From positions 97,124,539 to 97,188,538 of the forward strand of contig CM027383.1 in assembly GCA_015680905.1 (NCBI GenBank): 64,000 bases of DNA, written 5' to 3'. This document shows, in pieces, positions 12,109 through 23,061 of the stretch. Every line of letters starts with the position of its first letter. Position 1 is the stretch's first letter. A program made the position numbers and the translations under genes. The notes under the pieces were generated by a model. It was not told the origin of the DNA. It saw only the letters and a list, made by a program, of their open reading frames with translations, and searched no databases. Source of the stretch: Coptis chinensis. Taxonomy: Eukaryota; Streptophyta; Magnoliopsida; Ranunculales; Ranunculaceae.

Positions 12109-14470
12109 TTACTTGTTATTTTTCTCTAGACAATTTCTCGAGTCATGCTTAGCAATCTTTCTACAGGATTTACACATTCTTCCTAGATTGTTTAGGGCTA
12201 TCTCCCTGGGAGATTGAAATCTCTCCTCGTTCTTCTTCCCCCTCCCTTTTGTTTGAGAAATGTTGGGATTCAAAATCAATATCTGAAATAAAGATTTGAA
12301 AATCAAAATAAAAAAAACTATTTATATCAAATTAAACATTAAAATCAAATAACATTAAACATTAAAATCAAATAACCTGTGAGGTATTAACCGAAGGAAT
12401 TGAAGGCTCTGCAACTGAAGGAATTGAAGGCTCTGCAACTGGAGGAATTGGAGGCTCTTCATTATATGCATCTCCTTCGCAAGAAGTTTCATTAAACTTT
12501 GAAACTCCAATAGCCATTTCTCCAATCTTTTTTATAAAATATGAATAACCCTCAACAGTATGCGATGCAATGTAAGCCAGTTGAGAAGCAACCTTGATGC
12601 AATGAGCCACTCTCAAAGGTTCATGGTTTTCATGGCCGGCCACTAATCCAGTATCAAACTCCGCTCTATACGTGTTTGCCTTTTGCATCCACCGCTTCAA
12701 AAGAAAATGCCTTGGAATCTCTTCAATCTCATAACGCATAAAAACCTTTAACATATGACCACAAAGCAACCCCATAAACTGAAAGTACTTGCATTCGCAG
12801 TCTCCCTCTAAAGTTCCTCTATCGAAACTCACTCTCCAAACACTTCTTCAAATGGTCTCTCCATTTCACCATGTAGCCGAGTTCCATACACATCAATCTG
12901 TTCCCCATCAATTTTGTACTCCATCTTTGCCTTACGGTATTGCTCCTTAAATTTATTGAATACTCTAATCGTTATAGACCTTTTGCAAGCATGCATAAGG
13001 AGGAAAACATCTTCAGCCACATTTAAGTGAACTATGTTCGTCGCGGTAATCGAATCTCTTTTCATTCCTAGCAATCGAAGCCGGGAGACTTCTCATTACC
13101 ATGTACAAACTGCATCGGTCGCACGGTTCTCGAATTGACAAATTGGTCATAATGGGAGTTCATCGATTCACTTCTCCCATCGTATGCATACCCGCAAAAA
13201 GGTGTCACCGAGATAACAAGGAACCCATTTCTCCCGAATATTATATATTTAACCAACGATCAACCAACGATTTTCGGACAACTCGTTCTTCTCTATGATT
13301 GTACACCATCTTCTTTCAAAATCAGCAATCATATCACGAGAAAGAAATAGTATTCTTCAGTCGATTACCAATATCTCAATTTTAGTAAAGGACATCTTCT
13401 CTTGGAATTTCTGCATAACATGCCAAAGACAGTAACGATGATGAGTATCAGGAAACACTTTAGCAATGGCTGCGATCGTATCGCTCTATCCCGCCGATGA
13501 TAATTGCGGTTGGCGCCACGACCACCCATGGCTGCAAGCCAAGCCTTAAAATGTGACCATATGAATGTATGTTACGTCTCATCAAACAACAAATACAAGA
13601 ACCAAACCTGAACCGGTGCAAATGATGGTTGACTCCAATAAAAGGGGCAAAAGGCATAGAGTATGCATTGGTATGATATGTGGTATCAAAAGAGACAACA
13701 TCCCCAAAGTATTCATACTGGACTCGAGACCTCCCATCAACCCAGAAAAAGTTTAGTGCAGTCCCATTTTGATCTAGATCAATGGCGTAGTAGAATTGGG
13801 GATCCTCCGCGACTCCCTCGCATAAAATAGTTTAGCACGCGGCTGTTGCATCACCTTCTTTAGGCATCTTTCTAGACAAACCATAATGATGGTTCCAACA
13901 ATCCTTTTTTGTAAACCCAACTTCCTCCCCATGAAAAACAGATGCCACTTTCCCAACAGTAAATTGTTATCAATTGAAAATCTCACAAGCTCTTTTTTTG
14001 CCGGGCATAGTTTTGTTAATTTTCATACAAATTCTCTTCGCTGGAGTCACGCAACTATGGCTATGTTCATTATGAGCAATGCTAACATCGTATATCTCTT
14101 CATGTAGTCTTTTCTTAACATGCATTTTAGCTTCGCAACCGCACCGGATAGTCAATGTATTTCTTAATCTCACTGAATCTCTCTTGTTAGGGGCACCTTC
14201 ACGTGCGCAAACAAAAAAACAATTAGTAACCACATTCACATCAGTTCCCTTCTTCTCCGTCGTCCGAACACGAGTCTCAAATCCCTCTTGTTGGCCATAC
14301 TCTCTGTAGTAAGTCTTTGCCTCGTCAATACTTCTAAAATCCATACCTACATACGGAGCAACTAATATCGGCGTGCTTTGAACAGGAGATTTAGTAGACG
14401 AAGAACCAACTACATCTTCTTCGATTTCTATCGATTCATATCGGTTAATATTAGAATGAACACCGACCAT
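12109..14470 (-). pseudogene. FAR1/FRS-related MULE transposase pseudogene
   Basis: FAR1-type MULE proteins combine a WRKY-GCM1-like zinc finger, a DDE transposase core and a SWIM zinc finger. Translation would start at the ATG at 14470 (MVGVHSN). The FAR1 DNA-binding domain is clear at 14365-14035: PYVGMDFRSIDEAKTYYREY, then RCGCEAKMHV and an HNEHSHSC-type end. The core follows in broken frames: MPFAPFIGVNHH (about 13640), PTAII where the second catalytic Asp is expected (about 13500), DTHHRYCLWHVMQ after a frame change, and RSESMNSHYDQFVNSRT (about 13140). The SWIM finger CECKYFQFMGLLCGH lies near 12780. A phase-0 intron, 12376 down to 12283 (94 bp, GT..AG), joins the last large exon to a C-terminal tail with CKSCRKIAKHDSRNC. 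Several frameshifts, including one at about 12835, show that it is dead. Three 24-bp repeats at 12393-12464 encode VAEPSIPS-like units. Confidence 0.88.
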
Positions 14471-14611
14471 TATATCAAGACTATATAATACCTCGCATGG
14501 TAAATTCAACATCAGACTAACATGACAAGGGAGACTAAAACAATATATAAACCAATGAAACAGACGAATGAAAGAGAGGAAGCATATTAGTTTATTGGTA
14601 AGGTAAAGAAA

Positions 14612-14910
14612 CATGAATCAAGCATGAGCTCTCAAAACTCAATTTACCCATACAAATAAACAGAGAATATCAGGAAACTCAATTTACCCATACAAATAAA
14701 CAAGCATGAATCAAGCATGAGCTCTCAAAACTCTTGAGAAGCTTCTCGTGAACTCAGGGCGTGGACTAATCAACTACTTGTCCACATTTTTTAGATTGGA
14801 TAATGTAAGGATACATTACATTTTTAAGCATACACTGATAAATCTATAGCTCTTACACTGATATACGGTATTGTTCATACACTGATATACGGTATTGTCC
14901 AAACTCCAAA
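14612..14910. repeat. Short duplicated segments near the right inverted repeat
   Basis: GAATCAAGCATGAGCTCTCA occurs at about 14614 and 14707, CTCAATTTACCCATACAAAT at about 14638 and 14680, and CACTGATATACGGTATTGT twice at about 14858 and 14880. The last phrase shares ATATACGG with the 17-bp inverted repeat ending at 14996. No gene is present. Confidence 0.8.
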
Positions 14911-15189
14911 TTTTCACCTTTGCCATGAAACTCCAAACTTTCTTGATTCTTTTTTACTGACACATTTTTTGATATAGTACTAGCCTAACCGTATATCCCT
15001 TATATCAGGCTAGTTGGCAAGCTTGAAGATTGATACAATAGCAGTATATCAAAACTGAAACTGAAAACTACCAAAACAAGGGAAAGGTGATACAATAGCC
15101 TTCTCATTTTCGCTTTCATGTGGGTATTTATAGATTGCAAAGAAATATGTAGCTGAGAAGTCAAGACAGAGCAGTCAAAGCAAGTCAAT

Positions 15190-15319
15190 ATAGTTTGTAA
15201 CTAACTTAGTCAGTTTTAGCTGTCAAAGAAGTGTATAAATAAAACATTCCTGTGATAGAAACACAAGTCTTTTAATCAAAATTTTCTTTTACAGTTTTAT
15301 GTCATTTCATTCTTCTTTA
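15190..15319 (+). promoter_or_regulatory. Probable 3' part of a Ty1/copia LTR with TATA box
   Basis: A TATAAAT box at 15234-15240 is followed about 80 bp later by a copia-type primer-binding site. This is the expected order of promoter, R/U5 and PBS in a plant copia LTR. The LTR's 5' boundary is not resolvable; it may begin close to the inverted repeat at 14996. No second LTR was found downstream. Confidence 0.4.
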
Positions 15320-15331
15320 TAGTATCAGAGC
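15320..15331 (+). other. Copia primer-binding site (tRNA-Met type)
   Basis: TAGTATCAGAGC differs by one base from TGGTATCAGAGC, the usual plant Ty1/copia primer-binding site complementary to the 3' end of initiator Met-tRNA. A gag remnant in the same orientation begins about 330 bp downstream, which supports the assignment. Confidence 0.7.
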
Positions 15332-15654
15332 ATTTCGCTCAAAATCAAATAATGATATTGATCCTCAAACCCTAATTTTCACAAATCATCAAATTTTATC
15401 ATAATTTTCTTGATCACTAATTTAATTCAAGTTTCAATCATTAGATATTTCTTTCAATCAACTCAATTAAATTGAGCTTTTATCTCAAATTTGTATAGTT
15501 TATAGGAATTATCTTCTTGATTCAAATCGATTGAAACGATAACGAGAACAAATCAAGTTAACAATCAAATTCAAGAAAACAACTCAAATCTCAATCAGAA
15601 TCCAAATCTCAATCAGAATCAGAATCAGAACAAATTTTCTCATAATCAAAATAG

Positions 15655-16256
15655 AGTTGAAATTTCTACAACAGTGAGTGCTTTCAGTAATCCTTCATCT
15701 ATAATACAAAATATAGCAAATTTTGTTACTAGGAAACTTACGCGAGAGAATTACATTCAGTGGAACACATGTGTTTATGCCTATTATGTGCACTTTTTAT
15801 CTGATTGGTATTATTACTGGTGAAGAAAGATGTCCATATCAGTTTTTAAGAGATAGAAATGGTAATATGACTACTCAAGTTAAGCCTGTATTTGCTGATT
15901 GGGTTAAAAGAGATCAAATTTTATTGATATGCATCAATGCCACTTTAGCACGGAGTTACTGTCATCTATTTCTAAAGCACATATAAATCAGCTAAAGGCT
16001 AAAGTTGCAAGATGTGAAGAAAGGAAATTTATCAATGGCTATGTATATGCCACAACATCAAGCAAATTGCTGATGCATTGGGTGCAGCTGGTTCACCAGT
16101 TCAAGATGAGGATTTGGTGTTTTATATACTTAAAGGTTTGGCAATTGACTACAAGCCATTTGCCACATCATATGTAACTTCAGACAAGAGGATGTAACTT
16201 CAAATGAACTACATAGCTTACTTCTGAGTGAAGAGATTTTAATTGAAGAAATGCAT
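15655..16256 (+). pseudogene. Ty1/copia Gag (UBN2-type) remnant
   Basis: Gag is the particle-forming protein of LTR retrotransposons. Visible landmarks are KLTRENYIQWN (about 15735), the stretch LIGIITGEERCPYQFL and WVKRDQILLICINATL (15805-15945), SSISKAHINQLKAKVA, and further on IADALGAAGSPVQDEDLVFY with ILKG and IDYKPFATS (about 16060-16170), in the usual order of plant copia Gag. Frame changes at about 15785, 15950 and 16010-16060 and a stop near 16195 break it. No protease, integrase or reverse transcriptase follows, so only the 5' end of an element remains. About 380 bp of unassigned sequence follows before the PPR gene. Confidence 0.82.
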
Positions 16257-16713
16257 CTTTACAATTAAGGACGAACTGGTTTTTTTTTGTTTCCTCTAAT
16301 ATCTTGGTCATTTTTCAAAATAATTCTTTCTCATACTCATTCTGCCGGTCTAGCAAATCAGCGTAGATGTGCAAACACTACCCTCCAGAATCATTTAATA
16401 TATTCCACATTCACACTAACGAATCTGATTTTTACATCTACTCATTCCATGTCGTTTTACATGAAAGTTCACAAAATATGGATTATGCTCACTCTCACAT
16501 AAAACTAGCTCTCTTATTTTTTTCACACCAAATGCATTACATTTCATTATTTCAAAGACATTTCCGGATATATCTGTCTCAACAATTATCTCGATATTCC
16601 TTACAACTTCCGATTTGTTACTAAAATATCACAAACTCCGAAATTTCGTTTTCCATTTCATATACCTTATCTCTCTTACCTCCAAAACCCATCACAAACT
16701 CTTACTACAAAAA

Positions 16714-16746
16714 ATGAGTACACCCCTCATTCTTCCATTTCTCTAA
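16714..16746 (+). CDS. Upstream ORF (10 codons) in the PPR gene leader
   Basis: ATG at 16714 opens a short frame, MSTPLILPFL, that ends at TAA 16744-16746, 12 nt before the PPR start codon and in the same frame. If the transcript begins upstream of it, this uORF could reduce translation of the PPR gene. The transcription start is unknown, so use is inferred. Confidence 0.4.
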   Translation: MSTPLILPFL

Positions 16747-16758
16747 AAAACCAACAAA

Positions 16759-18546
16759 ATGTCAACAGTTGCAATAAGAACACCAACGTGGGTATCAAGA
16801 AGAAGACTATTAGAACAAAAAATCTCAGACCTTCATAAATGTACAAACATCAATCACTTAAAACAAATCCAAGCTCAAATCTTCAAATCAAATTTACACC
16901 AAGACCTTTACATTGCACCAAAACTCATTACAGCATTCTCTAACTGTCGTCAAATAAGTTTAGCATATAATGTATTCTGTTTAATACTTGAACCTAATGT
17001 TCTTCTTTACAATACTCTTATTAGAGCTTATACTCAAAACTTATTATATGGTAAAGCGTTTACTGTTTTCTCTGACATGCAGAGGAATAGTGTTTTTGCT
17101 GATAATTTTACGTACCCTTTTCTTGTTAAGGCTTGTTTTGGATTGAAACAAGTTCAAATGATTCATACCCATGTTGAGAAATTTGGTGTTTTGAATGATA
17201 TATTTGTGCCAAATGCTTTAATTGATAGTTATTGTAAGTGTGGGTTGGGTGGTGTTGATGTAGCTAGGAGGTTGTTTTATGCAATGAGTGAAAGAGATGT
17301 TGTGAGTTGGAATTCTATGATTTCTGGGTTGGTGAAAAGTGGGGAGTTGGGTGAAGCTAGGAGACTCTTTGATGAAATGCCTGAGAGGGATGCCGTGAGT
17401 TGGAATACGGTTTTGGATGGGTATGCTAAGGCAGGTGAAATGAGTGCAGCTTTTGAATTGTTTGGGAAGATGCCTGAAAGGAATGTGGTTTCTTGGTCAA
17501 CTATGGTTTCAGGGTATAGTAAATCGGGTGATATGGATATGGCGAGGATGATGTTTGATAAGATGCCAGTTAAGAATTTGGTTCCTTGGACTATAATGAT
17601 ATCTGGGTATGCAGAGAAAGGGTTTGCGAAGCAGGCATTTACTTTGTATGATCAGATGGAGAGGTCTGGATTGAAACCGGATAATGGTACTTTTATTAGT
17701 ATATTAGCTGCTTCGTCAGAATCGGGCTTGCTTGGTTTGGGTAGGAGGATTCATACATCTGTTGAGAGGAGTAGGTTTAGACATAGTACTCAAGTGTGCA
17801 ACGCGTTGGTTGATATGTACGCAAAGTGTGGGAGTTTGGACAGGGCAATGAAGGTTTTTGACGGGATGGTGGAGAGGGATGTAGTTTCTTGGAACTCCAT
17901 ACTTCAAGGACTTGCCATGCATGGCCATGGGGAACGAGCACTTGAACTCTTCTCTAGGATGAGTCGTGAAGGGTTCACACCTGATGGAGTCACCTTCATT
18001 GGTGTATTGTGTGCTTGTACGCATGGTGGTCTTGTCGATGATGGCCGTCGTTACTTCTCTATCATGGAGAAAGACTACGGGATTGTGCCCCAAGTCGAGC
18101 ACTATGGTTGCATGATTGATCTTCTTGGGCGTGGGGGGCATTTAACCGAAGCATTTAAGCTTGTCCAAGACTTGCCCATGGAGCCAAATGCCATCATATT
18201 GGGAACCCTCTTGGGTGCTTGCAGAATGCATAATAATGTGGAACTTGCGGAGAAGGTCATTGATCAGCTGGTCAAATTAGATCCCTCAAATGCCAACAAC
18301 TATTCTATCTTGTCTAATATATATGCTGCTGCAGGCCATTGGAACAACTTCGCTAAGGTGAGGTTACAAATGAAGAGTACAACCACACAAAAGCTGCCTG
18401 GGGCAAGTTCAATTGAGTTAGATGATGGAGTTCATGAGTTTACAGTGGCAGATAGATCACATCCTCAATCTTCTAGGATATATAAGATGATAGATAGATT
18501 GGGGTATCATCTCAAGCAAGTTGGTTATGTACCAAGGGCATACTGA
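16759..18546 (+). CDS. Pentatricopeptide repeat protein, PLS class, E subgroup (At3g29230-like)
   Basis: PLS-class PPR proteins bind organellar RNA sequence-specifically; E-subgroup members usually direct C-to-U editing in mitochondria or plastids. The 595-residue frame is intact and intronless, as is typical. The in-frame TAA at 16744 makes this ATG the first usable start. The N-terminus is rich in Ser, Thr and Arg with no acidic residue before Glu19, consistent with organelle import. Tandem PPR motifs run from about residue 70 to 480, with S-type linkers such as MSERDVVSWNSMISGLVKSG, MPERDAVSWNTVLDGYAKAG and MPERNVVSWSTMVSGYSKSG. The E domain starts near residue 483 (LLGACRMHNN) and the E+ part (VHEFTVADRSHP) near 558. 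No DYW deaminase domain is present, so an editing role would need a partner deaminase. Overall arrangement and wording recall Arabidopsis At3g29230; the orthology is from memory and the RNA target is unknown. Confidence 0.95.
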   Translation: MSTVAIRTPTWVSRRRLLEQKISDLHKCTNINHLKQIQAQIFKSNLHQDLYIAPKLITAFSNCRQISLAYNVFCLILEPNVLLYNTLIRAYTQNLLYGKAFTVFSDMQRNSVFADNFTYPFLVKACFGLKQVQMIHTHVEKFGVLNDIFVPNALIDSYCKCGLGGVDVARRLFYAMSERDVVSWNSMISGLVKSGELGEARRLFDEMPERDAVSWNTVLDGYAKAGEMSAAFELFGKMPERNVVSWSTMVSGYSKSGDMDMARMMFDKMPVKNLVPWTIMISGYAEKGFAKQAFTLYDQMERSGLKPDNGTFISILAASSESGLLGLGRRIHTSVERSRFRHSTQVCNALVDMYAKCGSLDRAMKVFDGMVERDVVSWNSILQGLAMHGHGERALELFSRMSREGFTPDGVTFIGVLCACTHGGLVDDGRRYFSIMEKDYGIVPQVEHYGCMIDLLGRGGHLTEAFKLVQDLPMEPNAIILGTLLGACRMHNNVELAEKVIDQLVKLDPSNANNYSILSNIYAAAGHWNNFAKVRLQMKSTTTQKLPGASSIELDDGVHEFTVADRSHPQSSRIYKMIDRLGYHLKQVGYVPRAY

Positions 18547-19980
18547 AATGATTTTTTGTTTTTGCATGTAACAAGCTATCTTTTTGTACTGCGTTTCTCA
18601 AACAATACATTGCATATAAAACACCCCTCATTCGATAGTGTCTGAGTTTCTTCATTGAAGTGAGCTCCATTTGATACTATTGTCTTCTGGGCATTATACT
18701 ACCTTGGGTGACATTACTTATGATAACAGAGATGGAATAGAGCTTAGAAAATGATTTTTCCAGATTCAGGTTCTATTAAACCTATTGCTGATTGGTATTC
18801 TACTTTGCCAAAGCCAAATTTGAACATGCTCGTGGGGTTGTGGCTGTTCTATACCGTGGAGTGGGTTGTTTAAAAGATAGGAATGCGCAAGTTTTGGAGT
18901 CAAAACTGTCTCTAGGGAGGATGTAGTTTAGCAGCAAAGGCATATACTGGTAGTGGATGCCATCTCAGACCGCAAGAAGAGGTATACACTTTTAAGGCAT
19001 CAATCGGAGCAAAACCCTCTTGGTGCACCTTGATTGATTTGGATCTTACAAATGCGGGCTTCTCTTTTTCCTGTACATTATTGTACCATACTCTGTTACT
19101 GGTCCTGTTGCACCGTCTAGCTAAAAGCCCGATTCATCGGTTTTGTATTCTCCGCTCCTAAATGATAGTCTTGGGTTCATGGTCAAGTACAGTAGCTCAC
19201 TGCACAAAGTGGGATGATGGAATTGAAAGGTGATTGGAGGTATTTGTGGTGACTTACGGGGCACTTGCCTTTTACTTAAGGTATGTATTTATTATTATTT
19301 AGTGTTTTTTTTTTTTGTTTATTAGAAAAACGAATAAATTCTGTTTATATTTAATTACGTACACTCATCAAGATCATGGATTGTAAAATCAATTATACTT
19401 ATGTTGACACTTAAAAGAGATTCCAGTACCCGGTTCATATAGGTTACACCCCCCCCCCCCAGTGCCGGCCTTGAGTTTCTGGTGGCCCGAAGGCAGCTCT
19501 TAAATTAAGTTGCATGGCTAGAACTATCCTGACCCATTAACTTTTACCATCTCTGTTGTGTGACTATGTGTGCGACTGCGCGTATGTGGAACAACCAACA
19601 CAACCCATCTACCCCACACACAAAACTCTCACAATACATATGTTAAAGTTCTGGTTGCGACACATCCCACCTATATACTAAATGACATAGATAGGAAAGG
19701 AGTTTGTACGGTATAATGTAGAAAAAGGAAAGAAAAGCAATATGCATAGTTGGTGGTGATTTCTTTAACTTCAAAAACATATCTGACAAATGGAGATGCA
19801 AAAGGAAAGCCCACATGTGCCAGCATATATCCTAAGACGTGAGCTTAACAGGAGTGACAGCAAAATGTGTGTCTGTGGCTGTGTGCTGATGTGTTTCGGA
19901 CTGTTGTCTGTTGATGACAAGCAACATAAATGATTTTCATTGCTAGGGGAGCCAGTACTATTACATGAGGTCGGAGATCT
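18547..19980. other. 3' flank of the PPR gene, no further gene recognised
   Basis: The first ~100 bp are AT-rich and could hold the PPR 3' UTR (AATACATTGCATATAAAA near 18604). Later sequence shows no convincing ORF. A T-run lies at about 19309-19316 and a C-run of about 12 at 19449-19460. Directly after the C-run is CAGTGCCGGCCTTGAG, which resembles the end of a hAT-type element, but no matching second end was found. Confidence 0.45.
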
Positions 19981-19984
19981 ACAT

Positions 19985-21840
19985 ATAACTAGCGCGTTAC
20001 CTCTCCTTCTCTGCGGACATGCACTATCCCCTGCACGGTTCAATCCACGGAATATGGGATCATCTCCGCTAGCCCTGCTCTCCCGATGCCTTCTTGTTGG
20101 TTGTCTAGGCCGCTAGTGGTCGAATGCTTGCTTGGCTTTCGAAGGCTCCCGAGTGTAAGGTGACTCTTGTAACTAATCTTTGTAAGGTCGTCACCCCCGG
20201 CGCGTGTATCATAAAGACCTCGTGCCGACGCCTTTGTAGTGATCTTCTTTTCGTTCGCATTTGTTGTGTTTTATGGTTCTGTTCCTGAAGGCTCAGATAG
20301 AGTGCCTCTTGCCGGTTTTGATAGGGGAAGTTGTCTACTGGCAGTTCCACCAGTAGCTTCAAGAAAAGAGAGAGAATCGGGGCGTGCAGAGGAGAAATCT
20401 TAGTTTAATGAGACGCATGGTTGAAATAATATTCTAAGAATGGAAACGGATACCGTCGACGGAGAATAAGCGGCTGTTAGGCCTACTTTAAGTTTAAGCG
20501 AGACTGACTCTAATAAGAAGGCTTCCGCCGAGTGGCAGGCATCCTCTCATAGCTTGATCAAATGGTATGAACAAAAACACCATTTAACGCCTTTTGGGCC
20601 CTTTAGGTGTGTGTTACATTACTGGGGTATATCAACGCGCATTCGGCAGTAATGAAGTAGGCCTCTACTTTAGTCTCATTCCGTACCGTCACCAGTCGTG
20701 TCGCGGAGGAGCGCTTCTTCTTTCTTGTATGTGGTCTAGTCCGCATCTTTAGTTGCTTGTTCTGTGTGTGATGGCCCCTGTTTCGGCCTTTACCCGAGAC
20801 GAGACCTAAACACACACTACTGATTGCAGTCTTATCTAATCTAACGCCTCTTGCAAAACCACTTCCTATTTGTGAGGAATTGAGAGCAGAAGCCGGCAAG
20901 CAGAAAGGAAGAATGGCTACTTTAGCAAATCAAAAGCAAATGTACATTGACAATCTTAGCTTTCTGAGTTCAATGTCAGCTTGAGGATTTGGAGGGCAGC
21001 TTTCGGATAGACTCAACGCCGGAGACCGACGACAGGAAGAAAAAAGCACTTTACGAGCTAGTAGCTAAAGTGTTTTTGAGTTCATACCTCTAGGTACTTA
21101 GTGTTATAGGATGCCCGGATTGTACATCAGGGAAGACATTCTAACAGGAAGCAAGTAAACTACCGGGGGGACAGAGACAATCCTGCAACTATGGCCATTT
21201 CTCTTTAGGTTTCATCCATTTTTTGAAAGAATAGGGAAAACCTAAGCGTGTAGCTTCTTTTGTGAGCAAAGTACAGAACGCTCGAGAGCTTTGAAAGGGA
21301 ATATAGGATAAAGCCTTGGCTTGAAGAATCTGTTTCGTAGCACCGATCCAAGTGACTAAGGGCCAGAACTGGCTTGCTTGTTGTAGTTGCTGAATCGTAG
21401 TTCTTCAGGCAGTGTGCTTAATCAGTTCCTGCATTCAACCAGGGCATGAAGTTCAGCACGGAAAGTGTACGAATGTTGCTTAAAGTTTGCCTTCAAGAAG
21501 TGCCCGCGTGCGAAAACGCATAAAGTATAGAAATCGGGTTGCTTCTACAGTGAGCAAAGAGTTGGGGGATAGAACGCTCTCGAGCAAAGAAAGGGAACAA
21601 CTACTATCTTGGAGCCTTGGCTTGAACAATAAGTTGATACCAATAATGGTGGCATAAAAAAAGAAGGGGAGATAGAATGGTAGGTGGTAAGGTAAGCGCT
21701 TGACCCCATTCTAAGATCAGGGCTGGGAACAACAACAGGAATAGTAAGCTGCTCGGGTGCTACTGGGAGCGGTTAGCTAGGTATCCAGGATCGTAGGTCA
21801 GGGATGGATATCGGAAATATCTCAGATCAAATTTAAGAAA
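19985..21840. other. GC-richer block resembling plant mitochondrial spacer DNA (possible NUMT)
   Basis: Composition changes sharply from the AT-rich surroundings: 33 of the 60 bases at 20041-20100 are G or C. The texture (balanced bases, no microsatellites, no long ORF) is like plant mitochondrial intergenic DNA. No mitochondrial gene could be named. A repeated phrase, GAGCAAAG..AGAACGCTC..GAG..AAAGGGAA followed by GCCTTGGCTTGAA, occurs at about 21265-21325 and again at about 21565-21630. Reading frames here show no family resemblance. The organellar origin is inference. Confidence 0.4.
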
Positions 21841-21981
21841 AATCAGAATTGGTGGAAAAAGTGACACCCTATCTATTTGTAACCCTTTTGTTCTTCGTGC
21901 CATTCCTCACTACTTCCTGTGCCTTTCTTTTCACTTGAGCGACATATTTTTTCACTTAACTTTTTTTTCATTACTTTCCAC

Positions 21982-22500
21982 TAGGGTGCAAATGGATAGA
22001 TTCGGATTCGGATATGCCTGTATTTGAATCTGAATTCGAAAATTTATACCGATATCCGAATCCGAATCCAACGGATATTAAAAAATTTATCCGAATCCCG
22101 AAATTTATATCGATATCTAAATCCGAATCCAACGGATATTAAATTTTTTCTCCGAATCTGATTTCGGATATCGGATAATATCCGATCCGAAAATTAATAT
22201 TAATTTAAATTTTATTTGCTTTGAATAATTCATTTTATCACTATAAAAACTATTATAAATATATATATTTGTCATTTATTATTATTATTTTGTTATTATA
22301 GTTTTATATTATTAGTTTATGATTTTATATAATATTTTATACAATAATAAATAAATTATATATAATAACTATTAATTTTTTAAATTGGATCGCATGTTTT
22401 CGGATGCAAATCCATATCCGATATCCTAAATTTTCAGATAATATCCGATTTTTGAAATATGAATTCTAATCGGATTTGAATATTTGGACATGCACCCGTA
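21982..22500. mobile_element. hAT-like MITE (519 bp) rich in CGGATAT motifs
   Basis: The left end TAGGGTGCA and right end TGCACCCGTA form short, slightly imperfect inverted repeats. They are flanked by CTTTCCAC (21974-21981) and CTTCCCAC (22501-22508), an 8-bp target duplication with one mismatch, as expected for hAT elements. The interior is built from many ATCCGAATCCGA and CGGATAT variants in both orientations around a very AT-rich centre, so it could fold extensively. There is no coding capacity. Confidence 0.75.
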
Positions 22501-22514
22501 CTTCCCACCGCTTG

Positions 22515-22860
22515 TTTTCACTTTGGCGCCTATTTGTTCAGTGAAAATTTCAAATTAGAACCGGCACTCTCTCTCCTCTTCACATTCAAATTAGAAGCAG
22601 CACACACACTCACCTAGTCACTTCCAGCTCTCTCCATCTCTGCCTCTCTCTCAGTGAAAAAAATAAAAAAATCCATTCCGATTAGAATTCGTATTTAATT
22701 TTTCACTTTGGCGCCTATTTTTTCAGTGAAAAATTCAAATTAGAACCGGCACTCTCTCTCCTCTTCAGATTCAAATTAGAACCATCACACACTCACCGTG
22801 TCACTTCCAGCTCTCTCTCTCTCTCCCTCAGTGAAAAAATCTAATTAGAAAAGGGGAAAG
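22515..22860. repeat. ~185-bp tandem duplication, CT-rich, leader-like
   Basis: TTTCACTTTGGCGCCTATTT recurs 185 bp apart (from about 22517 and 22702). The following blocks (GTGAAAA..TTCAAATTAGAACC, GGCACTCTCTCTCCTCTTCA, CACTTCCAGCTCTCTC) are in the same order in both copies. Pyrimidine-rich CTCTCTC tracts resemble a plant 5' leader. An ATG at 22917 is followed immediately by GTAAGT, a good splice donor. This stretch could be a captured promoter/leader for the Argonaute pieces; that is inference. Confidence 0.7.
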
Positions 22861-23061
22861 AAAGAACACACTCACTAATAAAACCGGCACGCACTCACTT
22901 GTCGCATTCCTTTTCAATGGTAAGTGAAATATCTCCTCTTATTTTAGTTTAAACAGCAGTCTAAAGCTTTAGATGATTCGAGTAAAGTCCTTCCCTTGTT
23001 TCTTATTATGCGTTGGAAGATGAATATATTCGTACAATAATATTTTTTTTCAAATTTGCAG

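Larger units (their letters stand above)
6376..14996. mobile_element. Candidate MULE-like element bounded by 17-bp inverted repeats, with transposase and captured gene fragment
   Basis: The 17-mer ATATACGGTTAGGCTAG at 6376-6392 is matched by its exact reverse complement at 14980-14996. The interval contains a decayed FAR1/MULE-type transposase on the minus strand (12109-14470) and a broken MUR3-like glycosyltransferase fragment on the plus strand. Mutator-like elements commonly carry such a transposase and can capture host gene pieces, so one element is a reasonable hypothesis. Against it, the similarity of the two ends does not clearly extend inward past 17 bp, and the left end lies in a TA microsatellite, which hides any 9-bp target duplication. 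Boundaries are therefore tentative. Confidence 0.4.

Noticed and set aside
17716..18141. 141-codon minus-strand frame inside the PPR gene
   Set aside because: It is antisense to a strong PPR coding sequence and has no independent family resemblance.
19449..19500. C-run followed by CAGTGCCGGCCTTGAG, resembling a hAT element end
   Set aside because: No matching second end or 8-bp target duplication was found nearby, so an element cannot be delimited.
19771..20899. Minus-strand frames of 85-98 codons in the GC-richer block
   Set aside because: They look like chance frames in non-coding, possibly organellar DNA; no motif or codon pattern supports them.
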